This document shows positions 1 through 9,714 of a stretch of 18,484 nucleotides of DNA, one piece after another (positions within the stretch are counted from its first letter, which is position 1; every line of letters begins with the position of its first letter). The notes below the pieces were generated by a model. That model made no database searches. It worked only from the letters and a program-made list of their open reading frames with translations, and was not told the DNA's origin. Origin of the DNA: Candidatus Poribacteria bacterium (lineage in GTDB: Bacteria > Poribacteria > DTPJ01 > WJIO01); assembly GCA_014730235.1 (NCBI GenBank), contig WJIO01000423.1:1-18484 (forward strand), read 5' to 3'. A program made the translations under genes and the position numbers.

Positions 1-1
1 A

Positions 2-3000
2 TTAAATAGCTATGAAGGTCGAATTATTGCTGAGAGATTGGATATAGATAAGATTATCTCCGATTTTCAGGGAGTTCCATCACCTGTATCAACCCGCATG
101 GATGCTCAGTTAGCTTTAGAGGGAACTGAATTACATCCGGGTCGGGTAAAAATGGATGGCCATATATCCCTTCAAGACCTAAAAGCGGATATGCCCTCTT
201 CAGACAACAATTCAGAAACCAGGACTGCTGAAATCGGTCTTGTTAATACCAGTCTTTCGCTGGATCAAGGTCAAATAAATATCGATGTATCACATTCTAA
301 TTCTAAAATCCATGTTGAGGGAAAGCTGACGGATGATGGAAGACTCAGTATGTCAGTTTCCGCAGATCCTATAAACCTGGCAGAGGTTTCATCCATCGCC
401 ACAGGTGTACCAACTGTCAGGGGTAAAACAGAGATAAACGCTGACGCAAATATGGAAATAGCAGAACCGGGTATACGAAAAATGATGGGATTGTCACCAA
501 TCCAGCAATCTTCGGACTTTATCCAGGGTATCTCAAATCTCAAGGCACAGGTTGAAATATCCACACCGGATATTATTATCAAACCTGCTGGAACTGATGG
601 TGAAATAGCGGCAGGAACGCTGACAGGTAAACTTAATCTTAAAGATAATCTTCTGGAAATACAGGAGATAGCACTTCGAAAAGATACTACCAGAACTTCA
701 ATTGATGGAACAGTATTACTGGAAGAAAAACCTTATTTAAATGCTCAACTGGTTATTGATTCATTAAATATTCAGGATTATATGACTATTTTGGGTGAAC
801 AGCAAATACCTGTTAAAGGCGGCATGGTAAATGGAAAGCTGACAGCAGAGGGTAGGATTGACAGAATAGATGGAGGTGGAGAAATAAATATATCCCAGCT
901 TGTTGTAGCTGATAGACCTATTGATCCTGTAAAGATACCTGTTGAATTAAATTCCGGAGTTGTTGATATTAACGATATGATGATATCCAGTGAAAATGAG
1001 TATATAAAAATTAATTTCAGCATGGATCAGTCGGGGGATTATGACTTTGATGTGGTATCTTCGGATATAAATCTATCAGGTGTAATCCCTGAGAATTATG
1101 CAGTCAGCGGTCTTATAAACGTGTCTGTTTCCGGAAAAGGAAACCTCAAATCCCCGGCTTTTGATGGTAACATTGAAATTGTAAATCTGGCTTATAATGA
1201 CCAGGCCTTCAGCGATTTAAATTGTTTGTTTAGCCTTGATAAAGGAAAAATCCATGTTGATTTAAGTCTTTCTGATCAGTCGCTTGTCGCTGTTTTTGAT
1301 AGCGGAATTGAATTTCCTTTTCCGTATAAGGCCAGGGTTAAAATTGACAATATTAACTTTGATCCTCTCCTTAATACTGCTGAAATCAGTCGTAATTTTA
1401 AAATAGGTTTAGTTGGTTCTATAAATGCAGAAGGTCAGGGAGCATATCCGGAAAAATCCCTTGTTAAAGCTAATTTCCTTTCTCTGATAATTGATGCAGA
1501 GGGATATAAATGGTCCAATAATAAGCCTATCGAATTTACTTATGAAAATGGTAAAGCAAAAATTGAGTCATTTAATATAGAGAACGAAACCAGTTATATT
1601 TCCCTGAATGGACAATACACACTTAATAACAATAAACTGCAAGGGGAATTAAAAGTCAGCGAACTTAATCTTACCCCGATATCGAAGATGATCCCCCAGG
1701 TTAAAACAATAGACGGAAAAATTAATTATAAGGCAAAATTCGGCGGCAAGCTTGAGTCTCCGGTTATTCTTATGACCCTTTCCGGTTCCGATATAAATTA
1801 TGAAAAAATCAATATCAGAAGAATATCAACCCAAGCATCATACAAAAAAGGTAAAGCCGAATTGGAAGAATTGCTGGTCAGAACTCTTGGCGGTGAAGCC
1901 AAAATAAAAGCCATGATGCCAATTGAATTTAACATCATGGCTCCGCCAACTATTGAAGATATTATGGGTAAACCCGTCTATGTTTCTGTTGATGCCAAGA
2001 ATTTTGATCTGAGTATGGTAAAATCCTTTGTTCCCCAGTTAGTAAAATCCCGGGGTAAAATAAGTGAAATTCATTTAGAGGCCACAGGGTTACCAGAATA
2101 TCCCAGAATTGGTGGATATATCAAGATTAATAACGCCGAATTTCAGCTTGAGAGTATGCCCGTTCCTCTGGAAAATATTAACGGTACATTCTCAGTTATG
2201 AGTCTTGATGTAACCGACCCCTTGTCTCCGGATGGTACTGTTGATGGTTTATCTATGGTGAAAGATTTGAACTACAGGAATTCTGTAAAATCATATCCTC
2301 TGGATTATGAATTAAACGGAAATATTGACTGGGTTATGGATAATGGAAGTTACAATTCAGAATTTTCTCTGAGAGTTCCATACTGGATGTTAAATGGTAA
2401 AAATCAGTTATCCAGCCCTGTAAGTAGAAACGGAAAACCGGATTTTCAATTTAGTATGGATATTCAGGATGGTCAATTAGGAGTATTTTTCAAGGAATTC
2501 TTGAAGGAATCAGATATCTCCGCTGATGGTTCTTTGTCCATGAATTTAGCTTTAAATGGTTCTTTCAACAAGTCAGATTTCTGGGTGTTCGATTCGGATA
2601 TTTCCAAAAGGCTTTCTGATACTGAAAAACTACTTTCTGAGATTAAAAGTCTGAGGGGTAATATAAACATTGACCCTGTCAATGTTTTAGTTAATGATGT
2701 AGGAATAAAAAACTATGAAAGCATAAGGTTTTATATAGACAAAAAAGGCCTGAATATAACGGAATTTCAACTTAATGTTACAAAATCCGTTGATCAAAAA
2801 TCAAAGCCAAAGGGATCAATCGCTGTATCGGGAACCATAGATACCGATTTAAATCTAAAATTAAACGTTCTGGGGCAGGATATTAATCCTGATCTTGCAT
2901 CATCTTTTGTTAATCCTCCGGAAGCTATGGGTGGAAATATGGGTTTCCGTTTTCTGGCAAGGGGGAAATTGCCAAAACCAATTTTCAGATTGTTTTTTGA

Positions 3001-5650
3001 AGGAAATAATCTGAATATACCCATATCCTCAACTAACGGACAGACAAAAATAGATAAGGTTATTCTAAAAGCCCGTTATAACGAAAATAATATCAATGTT
3101 GAGGATTTTCAGGTTGACAGCTTTGGAAACAAAATAGAAGCCAATGGTCTATTTCCTCTTGAGCTTTCCCTTCTTCCTGTTTCTGTAAATATACCGGATA
3201 AAGAAGTCAATTTTAAGATGCTGATGGAAAATTTCGATCTTCAGTTCCTGAAACATATATCACCTCAAATCCAGGAATCAAAAGGGAAAATCGAGGCTGA
3301 TATACAGGTTTCCGGAACTGTGAGTAAGCCAAATCTAAAAGGAAATCTTAATCTGGCTGATTCAACTTTCAGAATTATTCCTATTGTTCCTGAAACAGAA
3401 GTTGAGGATAGTTCAGCAAAACCTGTTCCACTGAATGTTGAAAATATAAATCTTAATATTACCATGAATGACGAAGGTATATTCATGGAAGAAACTGCGT
3501 TTAATATTGGAGAAGGGCATTATGAATTTAGCGGAAATATACAGCTTGGAAAACAGTTGATGCCCCAGTTATATGAAATTTCCTTCAAAGCCGCACCGGC
3601 AAAATTGGATCCCTTTGTGGCTCTGGGAGGGCCGGAACTGGCAAAACTTGTATCCGGAGAAATTACTATTGAAGGTGGTCTCAAAGGTGATTTCAGGAAA
3701 TTTCTGGAAGGTTCTATGATGGATAAAGTCAATTCAGTTTCCGGGCAACTGCTTATAGCTGATGAGGGAATAAAGGTCAACGCTGCACAGCATTTCTTTA
3801 CAAATCCCAAAAAGATGTCAGTAAACTTTAAAGACGGAAAGCTGAATTTAAGCTCATTTAAGCTAATTGACATGACATCTCAAAGCGAATTTTCCACCAG
3901 TATATCAGCCTTTGGTGAATGGGATATTGATGGTCGTAAGTTGTTTGATGCTACCGTAAATCTTGACATGGAGTTGGTCTCCCAGTTTATGCAGGACCCG
4001 GACCTTATGGGTGGGTGGCTGGCTTTTAAGCTTCAGGCCCGGGGTGAAGAGGTAGAATTCTTCTGGCCTCCAGAGAATTTCAACCAGAAACGCCCTCTGA
4101 AATTTGGTCTTGCTGTTCTGGATAAATTTGAAGGTAGGATCGTATACCGGGATAAAAACATATCTGTGGAAAAAATCAGTGTGTCTACGGGTCAAAACCA
4201 GATGATATTAAGCGGAAATGTGCCTTTGAACGATGAACTTATGGAAGTGCAATTTGATGCCCGATTGGATGATATGGGCATATTATCCCTTATCAATAAA
4301 GGGATAACAGAATCCAGCGGTACAGGTGTTGTAGGGGCGACAGTAACCGGAAATGCTTTGGAAATAGCTTCTGGCAAAAAAAGCCCCCATGTTGTGGGGT
4401 TCTGCCGTCTGGATAATCTGGATATAAATTTTGAAAGCTCAAACATAAAATTTGAAGATATAAGAACTGACATAGAATTTGATTCAAAAAGCATTTCTGA
4501 TAAACAGGGTTTTATAGCCCTGAAAAATTTTCGGGGAAAACTAAACGATGGAGATTTTTTCCTGGACAAAAAACAGGATACCAGGGCCGGGGTCGTAATA
4601 TTATGGGAAAAAGGTAACGTCTATAATATCGGTGAAATCCAGGATATATCCATCGTAATGCAAAACTGTGCTTTAAAACAACCTATGGTTTTCTCAATGT
4701 TATTTGATGGAGAATTAATGCTGAAAGGGCGTTTTGATAATCCCATAATTACTGGTAATATTACAGTAAACAGGGGGGAATACACCGAATCCCTGAACAG
4801 CTTGATACAAAAAACATTCCAGTCAAGGGAGATAGGCTTTAAGGCTTTTCTGGATTATCCCCTGGTTCAGGATCTGGAACTTGATGTTAATGTCCAGATA
4901 CCCGGGGATTTACGAATGGAAAACAGCCTTATGAATGTTGAAGCTCAAGCCGCGGCAAGAGTAAGGGGGTCTCTGGCCGGACCCCTTGTTTTTGGTCAAG
5001 CCAGTATTGTTGAAGGTGAATTTGCCTATTTTGGTCGCACCTTCACCATAACAGAGGGGACGATTAGAAATAGAGCTGAAATTAATCCTGAATACGACAT
5101 TACTGCTGAAACAGAGGTACAAAGCGATGTCGCAGACGGTGTGGACGATGAAACATTTATAGTCCGTATAGAAATTCGAGGTACTCTAAATGAGCGATTG
5201 CCTCCCTCCTTCACAATAGTTGGTGAAGGTGTTACCCAGGAAACACCTGATTTAAGCGAAGAAGAGATAATATCTATTCTGGCATTAGGAGCTACGCCGG
5301 AACAATTACTAAACAGGGCCTCAGAATCATCTTCGTCATCACCCCAAATGCTGGCTAAATGGTATCTGGAAAATCAGGCGGAAAAACGCCTTAATCTAAC
5401 GGAATTTGATATACAGATAGACCCTGATAACTCCAAGGAAACCCGTCTGGTCATGGCCAAGCAGTTAATGAGTCAGATTTCTGTCCTGGTTGATGTAGGC
5501 TACGGAGGTTTAGAACGATTGGGACTTGAATATGAATTGACTAAGCATCTGGCCATAAGTGGTGAAATTCAGCGCAAGGATTGGGGGTTGGATCTTAAGG
5601 CAAAACGTGAAAGCCCAACCATCTCAGGTCTATTTGACTTTTTGAAGTAG
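2..5650 (+). CDS. TamB-like translocation/assembly module protein (DUF490), 5'-truncated by window edge
   Basis: The reading frame is open from base 2, so the true start lies upstream; the TTG at 38 is only an internal codon. At least 1882 residues are present, longer than E. coli TamB (about 1260). The protein is almost entirely repeated amphipathic beta-strand segments with G-x-(L/I) and D/N turns, as in AsmA/TamB proteins that form a lipid-carrying beta-groove across the periplasm. The last ~200 residues match the conserved TamB C-terminal domain: FAYFGRTFTITEGTIRN near residue 1665 (counting from base 38), a 'ETFIVRIEIRGTL' strand, and SEEEIISILALG. The next gene encodes an Omp85 barrel protein 19 bases downstream, the usual TamB-TamA/BamA pairing. 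Role by family: transport of phospholipid or assembly of outer-membrane proteins, anchored in the inner membrane by an N-terminus not seen here. The family call is firm; the exact cargo is unknown. Confidence 0.92.
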   Translation, partial: LNSYEGRIIAERLDIDKIISDFQGVPSPVSTRMDAQLALEGTELHPGRVKMDGHISLQDLKADMPSSDNNSETRTAEIGLVNTSLSLDQGQINIDVSHSNSKIHVEGKLTDDGRLSMSVSADPINLAEVSSIATGVPTVRGKTEINADANMEIAEPGIRKMMGLSPIQQSSDFIQGISNLKAQVEISTPDIIIKPAGTDGEIAAGTLTGKLNLKDNLLEIQEIALRKDTTRTSIDGTVLLEEKPYLNAQLVIDSLNIQDYMTILGEQQIPVKGGMVNGKLTAEGRIDRIDGGGEINISQLVVADRPIDPVKIPVELNSGVVDINDMMISSENEYIKINFSMDQSGDYDFDVVSSDINLSGVIPENYAVSGLINVSVSGKGNLKSPAFDGNIEIVNLAYNDQAFSDLNCLFSLDKGKIHVDLSLSDQSLVAVFDSGIEFPFPYKARVKIDNINFDPLLNTAEISRNFKIGLVGSINAEGQGAYPEKSLVKANFLSLIIDAEGYKWSNNKPIEFTYENGKAKIESFNIENETSYISLNGQYTLNNNKLQGELKVSELNLTPISKMIPQVKTIDGKINYKAKFGGKLESPVILMTLSGSDINYEKINIRRISTQASYKKGKAELEELLVRTLGGEAKIKAMMPIEFNIMAPPTIEDIMGKPVYVSVDAKNFDLSMVKSFVPQLVKSRGKISEIHLEATGLPEYPRIGGYIKINNAEFQLESMPVPLENINGTFSVMSLDVTDPLSPDGTVDGLSMVKDLNYRNSVKSYPLDYELNGNIDWVMDNGSYNSEFSLRVPYWMLNGKNQLSSPVSRNGKPDFQFSMDIQDGQLGVFFKEFLKESDISADGSLSMNLALNGSFNKSDFWVFDSDISKRLSDTEKLLSEIKSLRGNINIDPVNVLVNDVGIKNYESIRFYIDKKGLNITEFQLNVTKSVDQKSKPKGSIAVSGTIDTDLNLKLNVLGQDINPDLASSFVNPPEAMGGNMGFRFLARGKLPKPIFRLFFEGNNLNIPISSTNGQTKIDKVILKARYNENNINVEDFQVDSFGNKIEANGLFPLELSLLPVSVNIPDKEVNFKMLMENFDLQFLKHISPQIQESKGKIEADIQVSGTVSKPNLKGNLNLADSTFRIIPIVPETEVEDSSAKPVPLNVENINLNITMNDEGIFMEETAFNIGEGHYEFSGNIQLGKQLMPQLYEISFKAAPAKLDPFVALGGPELAKLVSGEITIEGGLKGDFRKFLEGSMMDKVNSVSGQLLIADEGIKVNAAQHFFTNPKKMSVNFKDGKLNLSSFKLIDMTSQSEFSTSISAFGEWDIDGRKLFDATVNLDMELVSQFMQDPDLMGGWLAFKLQARGEEVEFFWPPENFNQKRPLKFGLAVLDKFEGRIVYRDKNISVEKISVSTGQNQMILSGNVPLNDELMEVQFDARLDDMGILSLINKGITESSGTGVVGATVTGNALEIASGKKSPHVVGFCRLDNLDINFESSNIKFEDIRTDIEFDSKSISDKQGFIALKNFRGKLNDGDFFLDKKQDTRAGVVILWEKGNVYNIGEIQDISIVMQNCALKQPMVFSMLFDGELMLKGRFDNPIITGNITVNRGEYTESLNSLIQKTFQSREIGFKAFLDYPLVQDLELDVNVQIPGDLRMENSLMNVEAQAAARVRGSLAGPLVFGQASIVEGEFAYFGRTFTITEGTIRNRAEINPEYDITAETEVQSDVADGVDDETFIVRIEIRGTLNERLPPSFTIVGEGVTQETPDLSEEEIISILALGATPEQLLNRASESSSSSPQMLAKWYLENQAEKRLNLTEFDIQIDPDNSKETRLVMAKQLMSQISVLVDVGYGGLERLGLEYELTKHLAISGEIQRKDWGLDLKAKRESPTISGLFDFLK

Positions 5651-5669
5651 TAAGAAGTAGTAAATAGTC

Positions 5670-8600
5670 ATGTTTTATAATCTATATAAAATCGGTCTTA
5701 TTATAATAATTCTAATATGCTTTTGCCCGGTATGGGCATCGGGTCAAAATTCTGATTATTCACCATCAGGTCTGGAATTTATTGGACAAAAGATTGTGAG
5801 TATTGATTATCGGGGGGATGGTGAATTTTCCAGGGAAAAAGTAGAATCTGAAACAACAATAAAAGTTGGTGACTTATATTCCCGAAGTTCAATAAGAAAA
5901 AGTATTGAAGGTATTTACTCTATAGGTAGTTTTTCCGACGTGGAAGTAGATGTAAAGACAACGGATGATGGTCTGAATATAATTTTTATCCTCATCACAA
6001 AAATCCGGGTTCGAAGTATTGAGTTACAGGGTAATGAAAATCTTAAGCGAGAGAAAATACTACAGGTTATGAGACTTCAGGTAGGTCGGGATTATGATAA
6101 ATCCATAGCTGAGGCTGATGAAAATTCTATTAAGGAGTTATATAAATCTCAGGGATATTATAATACCCAGGTGAAACTGGATTCTCTGAATATTGATGGT
6201 AAAACTAAAGAGGCAAGTCTTGTATTTGTTATTAATGAAGGACAAAGACCTGTTATAAAGAAGATAGTCTTTATTGGCACTATGGAAGCGGTCATAAGTG
6301 ATAAAGAGCTTCTGGAAACTATGCAGCATATGAAAATAGGTAATAAATACAAGGGTCAGGAAGTTTTAAGAACAGATGCCAGACTTATCGAGGAAAAATA
6401 CAGAAGCAAAGAATATATTACCGCAAAAGTAAAAACTGCAAAAGCTTTATCGGATAAAGAAAACGTCAGGAAATTTACCGAGGAATCACTGTTCAGCATT
6501 AAAAATGAATACCAGGCAGAGTTGGATAACCTGAAAATATCCGAAAATCTGACGAAAACTTTTAACGAAAACGGTGTATTTTTATCCCCCGAAGCATATG
6601 TTTCTATTGTGACTTCAGGTTCTGTATGGATTATATCAGATCGAGGTAAAAAATATATAATCAGGAAACATAATGATAAATTGGATATATCCCGGCAATT
6701 AGGGCGGCATTTTCCAAAAGATTCAGTGGAAATTTATTCAGAGGATGATAACAGCGTTTTGATCTTTATGGAGGTAGAGCAGGGAAGGCGCGTATATATA
6801 AAAATCCAGAAAAAGGAAGACGGCAAATATGTCGGGGTTGATGATGAGGAAGAAATTAAGAAATCCATAGCAGTTAATCGTATGCACTCAGTTACAGATC
6901 CTGTTCTTAACCGAAGTGCTGAAGATATAAGAAATGTATATCGTTCTAAAGGTTATTATCAGGCAGAGGTTAATTACAGCATACTAAATGATAAGGTATG
7001 GGGTTTTAATAATGAAGATGATACAGAAGGTTGGACACCTGAAAATGAAAGCACAACTTTAAAAGTAGTGGACAGGATTTTAACAATAGAAACCGCTGAT
7101 AATAAACCTGTAATTATAAGCCCTGAAATCCGACTTGATGCCAGTATATACAGGCGATTCCATATAAGAATGCGCTGTGAACTGGGTTCATTGGCTACAG
7201 TATACTGGCTTACTGAAGATGATAAAGACAAATGGAAGTCCGAGCGTCAGGTAAGTTTTGACATTATATCGGGAAACCAGTTCCGGGATTACGCTATTGA
7301 TATAGGCCGCAATAAACATTGGTCAAAGACAATAAAGCAATTGAAAATTGAAGTTTCCGATAAAGCAGGAGCAGATGCGGAGATCTCTACCATCAACCTT
7401 ACAACAGAATATATACCGGTTATTTTTAACGTTATCGAAAATAATAAGATGATTATCAGGGATAAGGTTACAATAAAATCTGCAACTGATGAAGAATTGG
7501 AAGTAGAACCTGAAAATATAAGAAAGCAGATGCTTACCAGAAAAAAAAGCTTCTGGTCTTTCTGGCTCTTTAAAAAATATTTTTCAAGTGGTATACTGGA
7601 TAACACAATTTTAGAAGCTGATCGCAAAGCCATAATAGCCTTTTATAAAGATAAAGGTTATACTAATGTCAGTGTAAATAAAAAGATAAATCCAAAACCT
7701 GAAGAGGAAAAAATTGATGTTACTCTGGAAATAACAGAGGGATCAAAAACTCTGGTAACTGATATTTATGTTCAGGGTGATAACGGGGAGATAATGAGTA
7801 ACGAAGAAATATTTTCAAATTTGACAGTTATAACGGACTTCAAGAAAGAAAACATACAGGTTGAAAGTGAATTTCCCCGTAGAATTCATTACAAGGCGGA
7901 TAATCCAAAAATATTCAGAGAAGAAGATACAGTCGCCGATAGATCTTATTTACGCACAAAATATGCAGATGAAGGATATCTTTACGTGCAGGTTGAAAAA
8001 ACGGAGAAATTTAGCGATGACAATTCTCAGGTTTCTATAACATACAATATTGATGAAGGCCAGAAAATAAGAATTGATGATGAAATTGAGATACAGTATT
8101 ACCGCATAATTGATGGAAGACAGGTGTTTTTAACTGAAAGTCAGGCCAAAACAAAACCACATATTATCAAGCGCGAATTATCAAAGCGTTTGACAGAAGA
8201 AAGGGTATTCAGCTATACAGAAATAGCCCGTAGCTGGCAGCGTATCTATGATCTTGGCTTGTTTGAGGGAGTTAAGATTGACACAAAACCTGTAACTGGT
8301 GTTCCCGACATGGTTAAGATTATTATTGAAGTAATTGAAAGAAACGCAATTTCCGTTAATACCCATATAGGATTCAGTTCAAATGATAATTTTCGTGGTG
8401 GTATAGAGTTTAACCATCGTAACCTGTTTGGAACAGCCCGAACTATGGGCGGGAGAATCCAGATAGGTACGGAGGGAACTCGTGGTGAAATTAACTACAT
8501 TGAGCCGAAAATCTTTGGAAGTGAAGCTTACGGCCTGACAGATATACACAGGTATTCAGAGGAAAATATTAACTATCCGGAGACATGGACAGGTGGTACA

Positions 8601-9275
8601 GTTGGTATAGGTCATGGACTTGGCAGAAATAACACTTTCATGTATAAATACAGGTATGACCTGCTGGATTATATAGACAGGCAAGATGAGCGGAAAAGAA
8701 CAACCAATATCGGTAGAGTGGAAACAACTTTCCGGAGGGATACCCGTAATAATCCCCTTAACCCTATAGATGGATGGTTGCATGTATTAAAACTGGAACA
8801 CGCAAATGATCGTCTGGGTGGTACAGAGACATTTACAAAAATTACTTTTGATAACACCCATTACATACCCTTACCCCTGAATTCTGTATTTGCTTTAGGT
8901 ATCATGACCGGTTGGGTAAGAGGGTTGGACGAAGCCGATCTGGTTCTTACACCCGAGCAGTTCCAGATGGATGATTATAATGTACCCCGGGGATATACAT
9001 GGGATAAAGACGATACCAGTAATGTGCTGCTTAATACGAGTATCGAATTGCGTTTTCCCATATACAAATGGTTAGGAGGAGCCTTTTTCTTTGATTCAGG
9101 ATATATTTATAACCGCATACAGGATTTTGATATAACAGAAATGAAATCATCTATAGGTACAGGATTAAGATTTTCGACACCTATAGGCCCTATAAGGATA
9201 GACTATGGATATCCAATAAGGGGAAACGGAAAGAGAAACTATTGGCCCCATTTTGCATTAGGACATGCTTTTTAG
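5670..9275 (+). CDS. Omp85/BamA-TamA family outer membrane protein with ~7 POTRA domains and two inserted segments
   Basis: 1201 residues; BamA is about 800 and TamA about 580. A hydrophobic signal peptide (residues 5-24, ending WASGQ) is followed by POTRA-type repeats at about 41-113, 114-190, 196-375 (interrupted), 373-590 (interrupted), 597-692, 696-799 and 800-890. These show the typical 'Y.s.GYY...V' helix-to-strand pattern and end in strands such as 'LVFVINEGQ'. Residues 893-1201 are the barrel: the loop-6 motif PRGY is at 1106-1109, a 'GGAFFFDSGYIY' strand at 1136-1147, and the terminal residue is Phe as in a beta-signal. Residues ~440-582 break the fourth POTRA and look like a jelly-roll carbohydrate-binding module. 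Residues ~257-360 break the third. The ATG follows the tamB-like stop by 19 bases with only a weak Shine-Dalgarno, suggesting one transcript. By family it inserts or exports proteins or lipids at the outer membrane; whether it is the BamA or TamA equivalent cannot be decided here. Confidence 0.93.
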   Translation: MFYNLYKIGLIIIILICFCPVWASGQNSDYSPSGLEFIGQKIVSIDYRGDGEFSREKVESETTIKVGDLYSRSSIRKSIEGIYSIGSFSDVEVDVKTTDDGLNIIFILITKIRVRSIELQGNENLKREKILQVMRLQVGRDYDKSIAEADENSIKELYKSQGYYNTQVKLDSLNIDGKTKEASLVFVINEGQRPVIKKIVFIGTMEAVISDKELLETMQHMKIGNKYKGQEVLRTDARLIEEKYRSKEYITAKVKTAKALSDKENVRKFTEESLFSIKNEYQAELDNLKISENLTKTFNENGVFLSPEAYVSIVTSGSVWIISDRGKKYIIRKHNDKLDISRQLGRHFPKDSVEIYSEDDNSVLIFMEVEQGRRVYIKIQKKEDGKYVGVDDEEEIKKSIAVNRMHSVTDPVLNRSAEDIRNVYRSKGYYQAEVNYSILNDKVWGFNNEDDTEGWTPENESTTLKVVDRILTIETADNKPVIISPEIRLDASIYRRFHIRMRCELGSLATVYWLTEDDKDKWKSERQVSFDIISGNQFRDYAIDIGRNKHWSKTIKQLKIEVSDKAGADAEISTINLTTEYIPVIFNVIENNKMIIRDKVTIKSATDEELEVEPENIRKQMLTRKKSFWSFWLFKKYFSSGILDNTILEADRKAIIAFYKDKGYTNVSVNKKINPKPEEEKIDVTLEITEGSKTLVTDIYVQGDNGEIMSNEEIFSNLTVITDFKKENIQVESEFPRRIHYKADNPKIFREEDTVADRSYLRTKYADEGYLYVQVEKTEKFSDDNSQVSITYNIDEGQKIRIDDEIEIQYYRIIDGRQVFLTESQAKTKPHIIKRELSKRLTEERVFSYTEIARSWQRIYDLGLFEGVKIDTKPVTGVPDMVKIIIEVIERNAISVNTHIGFSSNDNFRGGIEFNHRNLFGTARTMGGRIQIGTEGTRGEINYIEPKIFGSEAYGLTDIHRYSEENINYPETWTGGTVGIGHGLGRNNTFMYKYRYDLLDYIDRQDERKRTTNIGRVETTFRRDTRNNPLNPIDGWLHVLKLEHANDRLGGTETFTKITFDNTHYIPLPLNSVFALGIMTGWVRGLDEADLVLTPEQFQMDDYNVPRGYTWDKDDTSNVLLNTSIELRFPIYKWLGGAFFFDSGYIYNRIQDFDITEMKSSIGTGLRFSTPIGPIRIDYGYPIRGNGKRNYWPHFALGHAF

Positions 9276-9284
9276 GAGGTAGAA

Positions 9285-9680
9285 TTGAAAGAGGACAAAC
9301 AAAAGACAGTTGCAGTTATTGGAGCCTCTAAAGATAGAAGTAAATACGGTAATAAGGCAGTAAGAGCATATAAGGAAATAGGTTATAAAGTTTATCCGGT
9401 TAACCCAAAGGAAGAAGTAATTGAGGGAATTAAAACTTATAAGTCAATACTTGATATACCCGATAAAATAGACCGGGCTACCCTGTATTTACCATCAAAA
9501 TTGGGCATACGGGTTATAGAGGAAATAGCTGAAAAAGGGGTAGGAGAGTTGTATTTCAACCCGGGATCAGAAAGCGATGAATTGGTTAAAAAAGCCAGAG
9601 AGCTTAATTTAAATCCTATCCTGGCATGCAGTATATTGGCTGTGGGAAAAAATCCGGAACTGGATATATCTTCTGTCTGA
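9285..9680 (+). CDS. CoA-binding protein, YccU-like (CoA_binding_2 family)
   Basis: 131 residues, close to the size of E. coli YccU (137). It is a single Rossmann-fold domain: strand and glycine turn 'VAVIGASKDRSKYGNKAV' (residues 9-26), second strand 'YKVYPVNP', then 'ATLYLPSK' and 'ELYFNPGSES' with the Asn-Pro-Gly turn typical of this family. It resembles the CoA-binding module of succinyl-CoA synthetase alpha and acyl-CoA synthetases but lacks their ligase domains, so it probably binds CoA or a related nucleotide rather than acting as a ligase. The TTG start at 9285 is chosen because a perfect AGGAGGT (9274-9280) lies 4 bases upstream and no ATG lies nearby. That ribosome binding site overlaps the Omp85 stop codon (9273-9275), so the two genes are very likely cotranscribed and possibly translationally coupled. 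It is cytoplasmic; the link to the envelope genes is unclear. Confidence 0.88.
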   Translation: MKEDKQKTVAVIGASKDRSKYGNKAVRAYKEIGYKVYPVNPKEEVIEGIKTYKSILDIPDKIDRATLYLPSKLGIRVIEEIAEKGVGELYFNPGSESDELVKKARELNLNPILACSILAVGKNPELDISSV

Positions 9681-9714
9681 ATTTTATTAATAGAAGAAAT
9701 CAAATGTATAAACA

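Noticed and set aside
38-40. TTG at 38 as the start of the tamB-like gene
   Set aside because: The frame is open back to base 2, no Shine-Dalgarno precedes it, and the residues before it (EGRIIAER) continue the same beta-strand pattern. The true N-terminus with its membrane anchor is outside the window.
3520-4569. Several minus-strand ORFs of 96-125 residues opposite the tamB-like gene
   Set aside because: They have low-complexity composition, no recognisable domains and no ribosome binding sites; they are antisense shadows of the plus-strand gene.
5651-5669. Short AGTAGTAA-like repeats between the tamB-like stop and the Omp85 start
   Set aside because: There are only two or three imperfect copies of a 5-8 base unit in AT-rich DNA; too little to call a repeat array or regulatory site.
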